From positions 9,087,086-9,151,085 of the forward strand of contig CM055201.1 in assembly GCA_029224185.1 (NCBI GenBank): a stretch of 64,000 nucleotides of DNA, read 5' to 3'. Within the stretch, counting starts at the first letter, position 1. Every line of letters begins with the position of its first letter. This document shows, one piece after another, positions 49,710 to 62,045 of this stretch. The position numbers were made by a program, and so were the translations under genes. Origin of the DNA: Karalla daura (taxonomy: Eukaryota; Chordata; Actinopteri; Chaetodontiformes; Leiognathidae). Below the pieces are notes generated by a model. The model did not search any database and was not told the DNA's origin. It saw only the letters and a program-made list of their open reading frames with translations.

Positions 49710-50407
49710 GCATGAACATTCTGGACACATTTTCTGTACAGACCTTTTCTTCTCTTTCTTCCTGTGCTCTGAATTGGATTTTTCGTCTTTGTATCTTTGG
49801 ACCACTTTGGGACCAAAGCTACGGTTTAAGTTGTTGCACTTGTGCTACAAACTTTTCTGCCTATCTTCTCCTGTAGCCCCCTGGAGAGGTGCTCTGGTAA
49901 TGGGTTTGCACTGCAGTATTTTCTGGTTAGAAGATAAATGGTGTCCATTTAGGGAAAAAAAACAGCTAACAAAAAACTTGAAGGTCATCTCTGCTTGTCA
50001 GGTACTTTCTCAGATTCTTTTCTCAGGGATCAATGATGTTGGCACAGCAAGAGAAATGACAGTTAATATTTATGTTGACCAAAGGCTTCACATACATGAG
50101 CAATATAAAGACTCAAATATGCGTTTCAAAGGAGCTAATGGTTGCAGCTTATTCGGTTTCTGTGTATTTGAGGTTGTCTGAATGCACATTTAAGCGTATA
50201 CTCTGTTGCCCAACAAAGAATCAGCTGTTTCTTTTTAATGAGTCTTAATCACATGAGTTGGCCTGTTTATGAGGTTCACCACTCACACAGCACAAAGCAA
50301 TATTTGAATTCAGCTGCGATGCAATGCCAAGCTCCACAACTTTGTTTCATAGCAGGACCCTGTATGTCTTTCTATTGCTTATCCATGGAGCAAGAGCACC
50401 ACCTGAA

Positions 50408-50705
50408 ACACAGCATCCATCCATCTATCCATCATCTTACCAGCTGTGTACCCTATGGTCAGGTAGGGTCTATCTCCAGCACTCATTTGTAGGGTGAAAG
50501 CAGGGAATACACTCGAGACAGGTCACCAGTCCATCATAAGAAACACACATACAAACACACACAAAACTCCCTCTCATGCAAACACCTAGGGTCAATTTAG
50601 CATATCGCCTGGCTTCACCCTATGTGCATTGGCTCCATCAGGCCACCTGGGACAGTTTGATTACAAAGCAGGGAAAGTGGAAAAAAATGGATGAACGGAT
50701 GGATG
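50408..50705 (-). repeat. SINE-like repeat, copy 11
   Basis: Reverse orientation, starting with the tail CATCCATCCATCTATCCATC, then CAGGGAATACACTCGAGACA, CACCAGTCCATCATAAGA and CACCTAGGGTCAATTTAGCA. The head half is replaced by unrelated sequence. Confidence 0.85.
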
Positions 50706-51469
50706 GATAGATAAGCATGCTACAGAAAAGTATTTGGATTTTCTGCCACTGGAGGGAGCCCTTAGTTCAGATTTCACTGCAGCGCTGTCCCTTGCAGTGC
50801 TTGTGAAGAATTACACATCCAAGGGCACGGCCCCAAAACTGTCGCTCCTCCCTCTCATATAGGCATGTTTGAACAAAATCCAGCTCCCACATTATCACCA
50901 CCTTTGATAAATGGACACATACAGCACCTTTACAGCTGCAGACGCCACTAAACAGTGCCAAATTTAGATGTCGCCTTCTCCCTACATCTGGTTAATAACT
51001 GCATCCAAGCTGAAGAAGCTCCCCTGTCTCGTATCATTATCAAGAAAAACGATGTCAATAAAGAAGATGCTAGTGATTTAGGCATCCGAGCGCCCTTGTA
51101 AAGGATGTATACTGGTTCTAATCATACATTATGGCAATATTATTGACTCATATTTTTCTCTTCCAAAACAGCAAGACCTCTGGAGCGTTGCCTCGGCTGC
51201 TTGGTCAGGGAAAGTGGATTCTGTTTGGGTTTAAGTTTCTTCTCCAAGTTTGAAAGTAAGTGAGAAATGGTGCTTTAAAAGTGTCTTTTTGCCAAGGCTG
51301 CTTCCTCGTTCACTGACAAGGAGGTGGCAGAGTGGCAGTCCTCAACTATCCACCCTTTAAACACTCCACCCATTGCCAGGACGTGCCCATCATAACCCCA
51401 GAGAGCATCTGGATGGAGCAAGATTAAAGGGGCGACACGTCAAAATCCTCTTTGACTCCTCCAAATACA

Positions 51470-51625
51470 CTTGGGCTAAATCAATTAATTCATTAACTAA
51501 GTAGAGGTCACAGCCAATAGTTAAGCTAAGACAAATTAAATCAATTAGTCGGGCTAATAAGATGAGGGAGACTTTAATCAGTAAAAGTTTAATCAATGTT
51601 TGCGCTGTGCCGTGTCGCAAGTAGG
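51470..51625. promoter_or_regulatory. Candidate conserved non-coding element rich in TAAT motifs
   Basis: Dense homeodomain-type words: AATCAATTAATTCATTAACT, AAATCAATTAGTC, GCTAATAAGATG and ACTTTAATCAG, plus AGGTCACAGCC (nuclear-receptor half-site). A long reverse frame through it has no protein-family features. Composition fits a developmental enhancer; conservation was not tested. Confidence 0.3.
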
Positions 51626-52944
51626 AGCTCGATAGATCTCCTGCGGAAAGATGCATTAAAGCTGTCAGAAGAAACTCTGGCCACATGTTTGATACAAATA
51701 CACTCGTGTCCACAGTTTTATCTGCTTCTATAGGTTCCATTTTTGTAATAGAAGTTTTGGTGACACATCCAATTACTTGTGAAAAGACCCCCCACCCCTC
51801 CCCCAAAGAAAAAGAAAAAGAAAAAAGGGAGGAGTGAATACTGATCCACTTCCAGCAGAGTTAGATGTGTAGAGGATGCCAAACGTCTGGGAGCAAATTA
51901 AGCACCGTATTAAACTAATTAAAATACAACATGATGCAAGCTGTCGGGTCACACAGTTGCTCCCAAGTTTCTTAGCTGTATAAAGTTGAATTATTGAGGA
52001 AATAGACTCTGCGCCCGTCCAAACACTTTCCTCATCTCCTTTAGTGTTTTTTCATCCCTTGTGCATGTGTGTGTGTGTGTGTGTGTTAAGCGCACACATC
52101 TGCGTGTGTTTCATAATCCTGTCAAGCCATCTACTGCCATTAAAACCTGCTCCTGTTGCGCCACATATCCCAAGTATTCATCTGGCCAGATGTTACTTTG
52201 AACTATCTCAAAGTTTCGTTGGTTGTTTTCCCCAAGCCTCAACAACTGTAAACACCTTGGACATGTGAAGTTCACATGTGTCCACTACTGTGGTCTCCTG
52301 TGTTACTTTGAAAGGAATTACATCAGCGAGGAAATACTTCACTTCTGAATATAGTCTGTGACTGTCAGCCAACATTTTTCTCTCTCAATAAATGCAGTTT
52401 CCACAATCGTTGATACAGATGTTTCCTATTTGGTCTGTCTGGTCTTGTCTTTCCTGTCCCCCCGCTGCCCCTGGCCACATGTGGCTGGATTGGGCCCGAC
52501 CAGTGTTAATCCTTGGCATAAGGGGGCGAGGCTGGATTAGCGACTGATGTGGAAACATCTGTATGGTCAGATGAGAGGGGCTGGGAAGCTTGGACCTCCA
52601 AATGGAGGCGGGGGGCCTATTGGGAGCACACACAGAGGCTGCTGCCTGACGCGGAGAGAAGGTCGGTGGTGGGAGAGATAGCGGGAGTCTCTGTGTGTTC
52701 TTTTCCTCTTGTGTACCGGAGCAGAGTGCTTGAATAGAGACTTTGTGAGCGTTCGAGCATGTGAGGGAGCATGGACATCATCACCAGATGATTCAGGGCC
52801 GTCTCAACTCTCAACACATGACATGAAAGTTCAGACATCATTGAAAAGCTAAGAGAAAAAAAATGGCATGATGTGACCGCCGAAAAGAAAGCTAAACAAA
52901 GCTTTCAACAGCTCGGCTCAGCTGTCGGTTCGCGGACGCACGCG

Positions 52945-53095
52945 GGCTGTGAAGAATCACCTACTCCTCTTTCTCATCATCAGCCTCGATAAGACCGAGG
53001 CTCAGGGGTTTTGTGTTTTGCATATTTTGCATACAGGCTCATTTCTATCTGCATGGGAGCCATTAATATGCAGGGATGATTTAGAGGGCAGGGGA
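52945..53095. promoter_or_regulatory. Candidate conserved non-coding element
   Basis: Repeat-free non-coding island with TTTTGCATATTTTGCATA (two octamer-like TTTGCATA words) and GCCATTAATATGCAGGGATG (TAAT and ATGCA words). POU and homeodomain sites would fit, but only composition supports this. Confidence 0.28.
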
Positions 53096-53334
53096 GACTG
53101 GGGGGGATTAGGGCCTGATGCAGTCCTCACTGTGGGGAGTTTGAGGTAGGAGGAGGTCTGCATCAACAAGCCCTGATTTACGTTGGCGAACAGATGGTGG
53201 AGAAATTGCTCTGTTTGGAAAAGATGTGCAATTTATTTCAGTTGATACTGGAGAGAAGTGGAGAGGATTGATCGTTGCAGCGACCCAAGGGCAAAGATGA
53301 GGTTAAACCAGCTACTGGGAGGCTGAACTTAACA

Positions 53335-53455
53335 CTGTTTGTACAATAAGGACATACAAACTCTACACAGAAAGGCGCTTGGTCTGCCTAGGAGTGGAGC
53401 ATGGGAACTTCTTGCTTTGAATTAACAGTGCCCACAGTGTCCACATAACCCAAAC
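53335..53455 (-). repeat. SINE-like repeat, copy 12 (fragment)
   Basis: Complement of the head region: GACATACAAACTCTACACAG, AAAGGCGC, then TTCTTGCTTTGAATTAACAG standing for the CTGTTGCCTCAAAGCAAGAA segment. Confidence 0.65.
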
Positions 53456-55024
53456 CAGTCACATGTAAAAAATAGCTGTACAGCTATGGTTAGTGCCCCC
53501 CCGCCCCCCATATGCTGGAGCACATCTCTGTTCATGCATATGCTTATTTTCTCCATTAGATTTAATTTATGTTACCACATTTTTAACTATTTTATTTGAC
53601 ACAAGTCCTATTGTTATTATTATCATCATTATTATTCTTTTGAACTAACTGCAACAATGCAAACTCTGCCAACAGAGCAACGCCTTGCTTTATCTTGTCT
53701 GAAAAAGAAAGCGCAGACAAAGTGATGCAGGCGAAGAGCAGCTTATGCCAACCTAAAGCTCCTTGAGATCAATGAATGCAGGGTTTTTACTGAGTTTACT
53801 CAGGCTTTCTGACTTTATCAATATGCACTCGGCGCTGCTTGGCAGAGAGCATATGTAAAGGCTGCAAACCTGTCGTTTTTGGCAAAATTATGCCTTTCAG
53901 GTAAAAAGTGCCTTTGTGTCTTGTCCAGATGACTCAGAAAAGAATGAAAAGGGTTATTTCATTGCTTGAAATTGAACAAAGACACAGTTGTCTCACATTG
54001 TGAACTGTGAAAGCCTTGGTTTAGTCATCTCTCAAGGTCTAAACCTGCACTTGCCTTGCTCCGTCTAAAAGCCTGCACACAAAACAGTGGTTTTATTACA
54101 GTCACTCCTCAGTCTATGTACCATTAAGGGTGAACACACAAATCATAGTTTTGTTATTTTTTTGGTTTTGGAATGCCTGTTCACAATGGGTCCAGCACTT
54201 TTGCATGATTCTGTCAAATGTATTAGTTTGAAGGTTGAGTGGTGGGTCTTTTCACAACTCTTTCTCTATTGCTATTAGAGAACTCACTTTCACACTGCAT
54301 GCAGGCTGCAGTCTGCACCTTCATGGTTCAGCACAAATAAAATTATGCAAGGTGAGACGAGGATTTGAGGCTCGTCTAAGGAGAATAAATCAGCTTGCTT
54401 TGTGCTGGGGCACTGTTGGAGTTCAGCTTCTGAACTGTCACCCAGAGTTTGGCCCATATTGCTCCCATTGTGTCTTCGACAACACCCTTGACGTGAAACC
54501 TCCTGTCAATTAAGGATCCATACACCGCCATTACATCAAATAAGTGGAAACATGATACAGTTGCCACATACCGGATCTGATCAATACCGCACCTATCGCC
54601 ACTTCCCACACACACGGAGACACACACAGAGAGAAAGAGCATTTTACTGTATAATTGATTTATGGAGATTTGGCTTGCAGAAACGTATTGATCCACCTGT
54701 GGTAGTTTGGATGGAATATGGTGATTCTGCATTTTTATGATTAATATGAACAAGTGCTCCCAAATGGAGTGTTTGGTAGATTTTACACGAGGCGAATTTA
54801 AAAAAAACAAATAAACAAAGTCGCAATTCCAACACACGGTCTGTGATCCTATGCTGTGAACCGATCGAGCGCCTGTTGATTTTAACAAGCATGCGCAGAG
54901 GGAGAGAGGTCAGCGCTAACAAGGGTCCCTCAGTGGCGACGGGTGCCAATACAGGCAGTTAAATATGAGATATGGTTAGAAACCTCTGGTGTGAGGTAGG
55001 TCTTGGATGTCAGCCTGTGTTTGT

Positions 55025-55051
55025 TTGTTTGTGTGTGTGTGTGTGTGTGTA
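55025..55051 (+). repeat. (GT)n microsatellite
   Basis: About 11 GT units after TTTGTTTGTTT. Confidence 0.9.
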
Positions 55052-56479
55052 CGCACAAATAAAGAGTACAAGTGAAAGGATACTAGCTTGAACCGTGGCC
55101 GCCATTAGACTGATTGGCCGGAGAGGTCAGCAGGGGTCAATTGATGGGTCAATCGCATTGTCGATTTGATGACCCGACCACATCGGTTTGGCAAATAGAG
55201 GACTGGGTGCCAGACACGCTCGCGCTCCCTTCCCCTTGCCTGAGTTATTGTGCACGCCAAAGCTACGTTACATTAACACAGAAAAATCTATCCGATCACT
55301 TATGCTGATTTACGCCGAGACTGCTCTGTCCCGTCAACCCCCTTGACCAGCTCCGGAGAACATTTTTAATGCAGGGAGATTTATGCTGCAAATGACTTCA
55401 CAGTGGTAAAATATAAACGCACAAGGTCTGACATCTGAGGTGAGTTTTGTGTTGTTTTCTCTGATCTTTTTTTGTTTCCGTTTTATTTTTCCTTGCCCAG
55501 CAATGTATATCACCGTTCCCTATCCCGCAGCAGACTATCGGGATTGTATCTGTTACAGCCATCAATTTTAAAAAAGCCAGACCTAGATGTGATTTGAACC
55601 AAAACGTGGCCCAGATCGAAAACACCAGATAGAATGCATCGGTTTTCGGAGCCTGTCTCCTAATCTGTAGCAAAGCGCCAGGAGATCTGCGTATCTTCAT
55701 CTGCGCCCCATTAATGATACAGCAAGTACAAAAGTACCCCGGCTCGGATACCACGCTTCCTTTAAAGCTGCCAAGTCGAGATCCGTCCCGAGCCACCAGA
55801 AAGCAATACCTACACACGCTGCGACATGATGTCAGGGGTCAAAAGGTTAAAGGTCAGGAATGCAGGTGAGCTAACCTCATTGCGTCATCGCAGGCACAAT
55901 GCTGAGGAAGCGATGAGAGCAGGGAAATAGTGAACTGGTTTACATAAATTTCTATCCCTTTGTTTTGTTTGTTAGCTTGCCTGAAGACAACACAGAAAGC
56001 TAAGATTAAACTTTAATACAGCCTGGGTAATTTAAAGCTCAGTGAAAATCCCATTCGTAGTGATGTAAATTACAAAGCATTACGTTGAGTGGTTAAGTCC
56101 ATGTGTGTAAACAATTATGGTGTATTCTGATTAATTATGTAATGTCATCAATTATGTAGTACTTTTGTCTTAACCAGCCTTTAATTAACAATGTGTCCCT
56201 TAAGCCTGGCGACACACTATACCAGTATAAACATTACTTAACTAATACTGTAAGTGTTTTGTATAAATTTCCAAGAAATAGTTTAACTTTGCTCAATCTG
56301 AGTTAGCGTTAGCAGTCGTCCATCACGTTAAGGTGATGGCTTAAGTGTCAGTATAGTATATTTACCGGTGACGGATCACAGTCTTATAAAGTTATCCTCG
56401 AGGACATGTCAGCAGACAGCTTGCTTTTTCACGCATCCTGAAGGCCGCGAGCATTGTTAGCATTCATTTGAGAGCTGTG

Positions 56480-56610
56480 TTTCTGTCAGCCTGATTAATG
56501 CACAACCAATATTCATCACTGCTGCTTGTAGCCCCACTCTGGTGCCCAACTCCTCTGGGAAATATCAGGCTATTTAGCAGCTAAACGCTCCACCAGCTAT
56601 TCCCCTAACT
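56480..56610. promoter_or_regulatory. Candidate conserved non-coding element
   Basis: Repeat-free island with CCTGATTAATGCACAACCAA and CCAATATTCATCACTGC. No frame looks coding. Called on composition only. Confidence 0.22.
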
Positions 56611-58096
56611 TTGTCTGTCGGCTGAGTGGCGCTGTACAGATTGTACAACACTGATGAGTGAAAGTGAACAAAAGCTGTTAAATGTGTGGCCCAAACCCTC
56701 AAAATGCTCTGACAGATGCTGCAAAGCTGCGCCTACCTCCTGCAGTGGTTCGTCCACAGTTGAGACAATGATTGCATTTTATATAACTATAATTGTTCAC
56801 ATGATGTGACTCCTAATGATTAAAAAAGGAACCTAGTGAATGCATCCTCACAAAACCTGCGTTTTTGTCCCCACACGATGAACATTTGTGATTGTAATGG
56901 CAAGCGCATCGACACAGGTCACCCTGACAAATGCTAACAAGAATTCCAGAGAGAATCCTCATTCCCACAGGAGGCAAACTCATATTCCAGACACTCCCAT
57001 CAAAGGAGCACCTGGCTCTCCCAGGACCTTGTTAATTATATTTTCTTTTTCTCCAAAATGTACACAGTAATTGCGTACTATCTTCTATACTCCAGTGGCT
57101 GCTGGAAATCCACAATTATTGCACTTCAGATCACTGTGCGACCCTTTCATGAAAGACTAAAACAACTCATTTTCAGATTTCCATCACAGTGATAAATCAG
57201 AAATCTGTGTGATTGTGTGTCATTTGATTATTTATTCAATTTCTCACACTAAATTCTACTTCTGATGCATTTGACCGGCCATTTATGATATTATAGCAAT
57301 GCCACATGGTGCCACAAGATGGTGCTTTCTTTGAGTTTTGTCTCTGTACAAGAGCAGTCAGACACATCACAGTGTGCACAGTTTGCATCACCCCAGCAGT
57401 GCGCATATTTCTAACTTGTTGCTGCTCTGCTTAAGTGTGTTTCTCAGTGATCCAAGGGCTTCTGTTCCCCCATCATACCCCTCTTCCACCTGGCAGCTCG
57501 CTCCCTGCTACACCCCACCCTCTCCATCCTTTGCTCTGGACGTCAGCAGAGGGCTTTAAGTATCTGATTGATTGCTCTTGTACCTCATATTTCTCTCACC
57601 AGCTGACGGAAGATTACTGGCGTCAATTAGCACATATGGGATTCCCGTAACTCTTGTAACAAGCTGACCTGTGGGGAGAAAGATGAGGTATTTACTATCT
57701 TTTTTTTCTCCTTTTTGCTGTCTCATCTGCAAATATCTACAGCTGTTAAAAGAGACAGCGTTACATCTTCTCAACCACTGTGTTAAAACTGTATCACAGA
57801 GTGAAGCGAAAGGAATAAAAAAAATCAGGTTGAAGGTATCGGTCCTCCGTCCGGGCTGCTGTTTTCGACAATAGCTGCGCTCAAGCTGCGCTGCAGATCG
57901 GGTGTCCAGCTTCACACACGGTGACCCCAAGCCTGCAGGTTTGCGGTTACCTCAAACTCCTCCAATATTAAACACAGACGTCTATTATCTGCGGCTGGTC
58001 TCCCTTTACACAGGAGTGCACGCAGAGACACACATACACAAGTATCCGCCGTTACGTGTGCATGCATGTTTGGTTGTGTTGTGTGTTCCTGAGTGC

Positions 58097-58138
58097 GTGT
58101 GTGTGTGTGTGTGTGTGCGTCTGTGTGTGTGTGTGTGT
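58097..58138 (+). repeat. (GT)n microsatellite
   Basis: GT units with two CG-type interruptions. Confidence 0.93.
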
Positions 58139-58314
58139 GGACAATAGACAATAGAATGGCTTGCAATGAAATATTTAAGAAAGAGCAGCCCATAGCCTGT
58201 AAGGTGTTGGGGGTCACGTCACTGTGAGAAAGAGGAGGAGAGAGAGGAAGAAGCAGGTAACATCAAACTTTGTGCGTCTGTGCTTAAAAGTGGAGTGGGA
58301 ACATGCACTCAGAA

Positions 58315-58346
58315 AAGATTAGATTAGATTAGATTAGATTAGATAA
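58315..58346 (+). repeat. (AGATT)n pentanucleotide repeat
   Basis: Six AGATT units, followed by a decaying series of GATA/GGATA words (to about 58385) that looks like an older, mutated extension. Confidence 0.93.
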
Positions 58347-59204
58347 AACAGGATAAGATAGGATAACATGACATGAGATGACATAACCCAAGATTACATA
58401 AAGTAACATAAGATTAAGGTAAATTCAGGCAACATAAAGTTAAATTGATGTTTGTGTGTGAATGTCATTATGTACATTAAACAAGACAATGTTGCGTTAC
58501 ACAAATTTAGATACCTTTCATTTACATTTTTTTCAGTGTTTGGCACTCACTTTAAGGGCCCAGGTTTCACTAAAGGTCTTTCTGTTCTTCTATTGTTTCC
58601 ATATTTTTAAAAACACATTTGTTTTTTGTTCCTCCACAATTCCTCGCATGTAGCAACATTTTCCTTCACCAGGAGCAGACTTGCGACAGAGCTTGTGGTG
58701 GCTTATCCCGCCCAGGTGGGGTTTTGTCCCAGTCTGCTCACTACAAAGAGCATTTAGCCTCTCCTGAATAATCCAATGAGAGCATCCGGTAGATGGAGAC
58801 CTGGTCGACGAAACCCGAGAGCGACATCTGACACATACACACAGAGGGGAACTGGGGACTGGATGACTTTGGGTGGCTGGTGGTGGTGTGGCCTCTGGAC
58901 ATGTCACCTAACCCACAGCTCTCTCTGCTCCCTTGTTGATGCTTAAATGGGGCAGAGTGGGTAGCGGCTGCAATAAACGCACTCTCTCACCTGGCCTCGA
59001 AGCGTCCAGTTTCACCTGAGAGTCTCTGGTCTGGGTTGGATGTCACTCCCAGGCTTGGCCTGCCATTTTACCTCATCTGTGTGTGTGTGTGTTCATGTGA
59101 GAGAGGGAGAAAGGAGAGAGAGAGAGAGAGAGTCTGTGTTTGATTCTACAGAAGTGCAAATGCAATGATACATCCATCAATTTTCTTTGGCTGTTTTGTA
59201 CCTA

Positions 59205-59430
59205 ATTAGTGTTGTGGGTCATCTGGAGACAAAGAACACACTCAGGACAGGTTATCGTCCCACCACATTCACATTCACACCAAGTCTCCAATAAACTGAA
59301 GCATGTTTTTGGACTTTGGGGTAAACCTTGGGGGAACTCCACACATCGGTGACTGGGGGTGAAACCCAGTCCCCCTGACTGGGTTTGAGGGGAGAGTGCA
59401 AACCAGTCATCCACCAACTCTGTTGTCATT
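59205..59430 (-). repeat. SINE-like repeat, copy 13
   Basis: Reverse orientation: CAGGACAGGTTATCGTCC, CACATTCACATTCACACCA, AGTCTCCAATAAACTGAAGC, ATGTTTTTGGACTTTGGGG, with a degraded head after GTGAAACCCAGTCC. Confidence 0.82.
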
Positions 59431-59777
59431 CTTTAAAAATAACTGCAGATAGCCAGATGGGAAAACAAATCAAAAACAGTGATATATGACCGGAGGTGTT
59501 TTGCGAAATGCACCCATTTCATACATTTCCCACCAAAGTACGTCATGTGGGCCGCCGCATATAGCGCAGCCCTGGTACAGGTTCATGTCCCGGCTGTCAC
59601 AGCAATCACAATTACTGTGTATTTGTTGGCCACCACCGCGACTCTCCCTGCACGCGGTGCTCAGTAACTTATCGCCCCGTCCCTAACCTTTCTGGGCAGA
59701 GGCCGCATCCATCATCTTAAAGTGCGATCTATTCCGGTCCACCTTCAGTCAGGAGGGGAAAGGCCTGAGCCAGCTTA

Positions 59778-59778
59778 T

Positions 59779-59812
<34 letters not shown>
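59778..59812 (+). repeat. (GT)n microsatellite
   Basis: About 16 GT units; a second TG tract lies at 59917-59940. Confidence 0.94.
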
Positions 59813-61204
59813 CGGGTACAACTTATGGGCTGTCAGCACAAAGTGCCGAGCCTTTGCCGGAAACTGACACCCGCCGAATGACTGACAGGGACATTGCGCC
59901 ATTACGCTCCCTCTATGTGTGTGTGTGTGTGTGTGTGTGCGCGATGCACGTGCGTCTATCTACGCTTGTGCGTATAATCACGCGCATCAGACCCCTCTTT
60001 GGTTATATTTCCCCGTTTGCCCTAAAGAATCCTTCTATTTTTTATGCCACCTTTCCCGCGTCGAGGCGATGCACAGAATCACCACTTATCATCGTGATGG
60101 CTTCAGCGGTGACACCGGCGAACGTGACTGTGGCAAATTGGACAAGCTCATCGCTAAGGTAATGGCGTTCATCCTTCCCCCAGACTCCTATAATTCTTTT
60201 TATTACTCTTTAATGTACCTATACATTCCCTCTTTCTTCTTATTAATTTCTCTCTTGGTGCGCGAGAAATTAATTTGTGGCCCCTCGGTGTGGTTCCCAG
60301 ATTTTCGCCTTCTCCTTCATTTCTCCTGTTTCTCGGCTCAGTTTCTCTCACTTTCAGACATTCTCGCCTCCTTTTTCTTCCTGCTCCACCACGTGATCCC
60401 TCGCTCCATCTCTCCCCCCGGCCGACCCTCCTCTTTCCCATCAGCACCCAGGGGCTGATGAATGCGTGGCCTCCTATTGATCGCGATGGGTGATGGATGA
60501 TGGCTGGGAGATGAGTGATGGGGTGCAGGCAAAGGTGCCAATAAGGGGGCAGCTGGAGGGTGGGGTCTCCCCTACTGGTGCTAATGGGAGAAGACTAGGG
60601 GAGACGGCCGCTCAGCCCCGCCTGCGCAACCCCGACCACGTGCGGCGCAGCGCTTTTCGACTCTGCTTTGCATTTTTCTTCCCACACGTCTGTGGGTCAC
60701 GCGTTCCTATCCTGTTTCGGGGGAGCATTGGGCCCTGGTCGTGCGTTGTGCAAAAAGTGCTCGGCGTGTGCTCAAGGTGGGTGGAGGGGAGAGTGAGGAG
60801 GGAAATGCGAGGGTAAGAGGGTGTGCGTGGGTGGCGAGCGGTGGAGAGGAGGGGCCGGTGGAGTGCCCAAGTGGTGGTTAGTACGAAAAGATGATGGATG
60901 ATGGGGCAGGAGGGGAAGACTGCTTCGCAGCTCCAAATTGATATCCCAGCAAATGTTTTTGTCTGCTGTGAAAAATGGTGCCGCAACTCTCATCTCCACT
61001 CCACCCCCCACCTCCTCTACCTCCACTCTACCCCCCCACCACCCCCCCACCCCAACCACCAGCCCAGCCTCTCCTCAAGCTTCCCTCTCTGCAGTGAATC
61101 ACACCCTGCAATCCATTTCCAGCGCCCAAAGCTTTGCTTCCCGCTCCCCGGCATCCTGACAGCATCCGATCACTGCGCCGGCCTCCCCTGACTCTCGACT
61201 CTCA

Positions 61205-61300
61205 TTGTGTACCTGGTTCTCATTTCTTTGTTGCCATAGAAACCTGCCCTGGATTATTGTCCATCGGCCCTCATCAGTCATCCCGTTCTTTTCCTTGGCC
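61205..61300. promoter_or_regulatory. Candidate regulatory element with RFX X-box
   Basis: GTTGCCATAGAAAC at 61230-61243 differs from the RFX X-box GTTGCCATGGAAAC at one position and keeps both half-sites. It lies in a repeat-free, non-coding island followed by CTGGATTATTGTCCATCGG. RFX sites are typical of ciliary and neural control regions; no such gene is visible within the window. Confidence 0.35.
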
Positions 61301-61554
61301 TTCCTGGCACAGCATTTAGAGAAAAGTACTTATCAGAGCGGTCTATCAGGTGTAGGCTATTAGTGCAGCTGCTGGGGGAGGAGAGTGGGTGGGGGGGTGT
61401 AAGCTAAAAGTCCTCCAGGGAGAAGATGGCTCGTTTCCTAATTGAGTGGCATGATGGGGACATTTGGCGATACAATGAAACAGTCGGGAAAGCAATACTG
61501 CACAGGTTTGAAACATACACAGTTTCATATGTTTCTTTTTTTTATACCTGACCA

Positions 61555-62045
61555 GTTCTGCAGTGGTAAATCTCCAGCACATATAGTGTGACGGCAGAGA
61601 ATACACCCTTCACAGGTGGTCAGTCTAACACAGGGCACACACATCTTTTGCTCTCTCATTCATACCTAGAGGCAAGTAAGTGTCTCCCATTGACCTAAAC
61701 ATACGTGGTTTTGGACTGTGGGATGAGGTGCATAGTTCGTAGGGAACATCCACACGCAGATGGGGGAAACATCCAGATTCTACGAAGAAAGGATGTCGAA
61801 TGGACCCAGGAGTTAAACCCAGTGCCAATTTGCTGAGAGCTAACAATGCAACAATGCAAAACATAAAGTGTGAATTAAAATGCAACAAAACAAATTATAT
61901 CCAATAAAAAATGATACCGTATTTGATGAAAAAAAAAGTTTCTTTCACACAAATGAAACACAGAAGATCCATTGGTCCGACCAGGACACCTCCTGCTGTG
62001 AGGCAGCAGCACTTACCACTGCAGTGCCATGTGGCCCTCTGTGCA
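61555..62045 (-). repeat. SINE-like repeat, copy 14 (interrupted)
   Basis: Reverse orientation: GGCAGAGAATACACCCTTCA, CACAGGGCACACACA, CATACCTAGAGGCAAGTAAG, CCATTGACCTAAACATACG, TTGGACTGTGGGATGAGG and AGGAGTTAAACCCAGTGCC. A further head-like piece, GCTGTGAGGCAGCAGCACTT, appears at 61993-62012 after about 130 bp of AT-rich insertion. Confidence 0.8.

Noticed and set aside
51390..51806. 138-codon minus-strand open frame with hydrophobic runs
   Set aside because: It runs through the TAAT-rich island; hydrophobicity comes from AT-rich codons and there is no family match. A regulatory element is the better reading.
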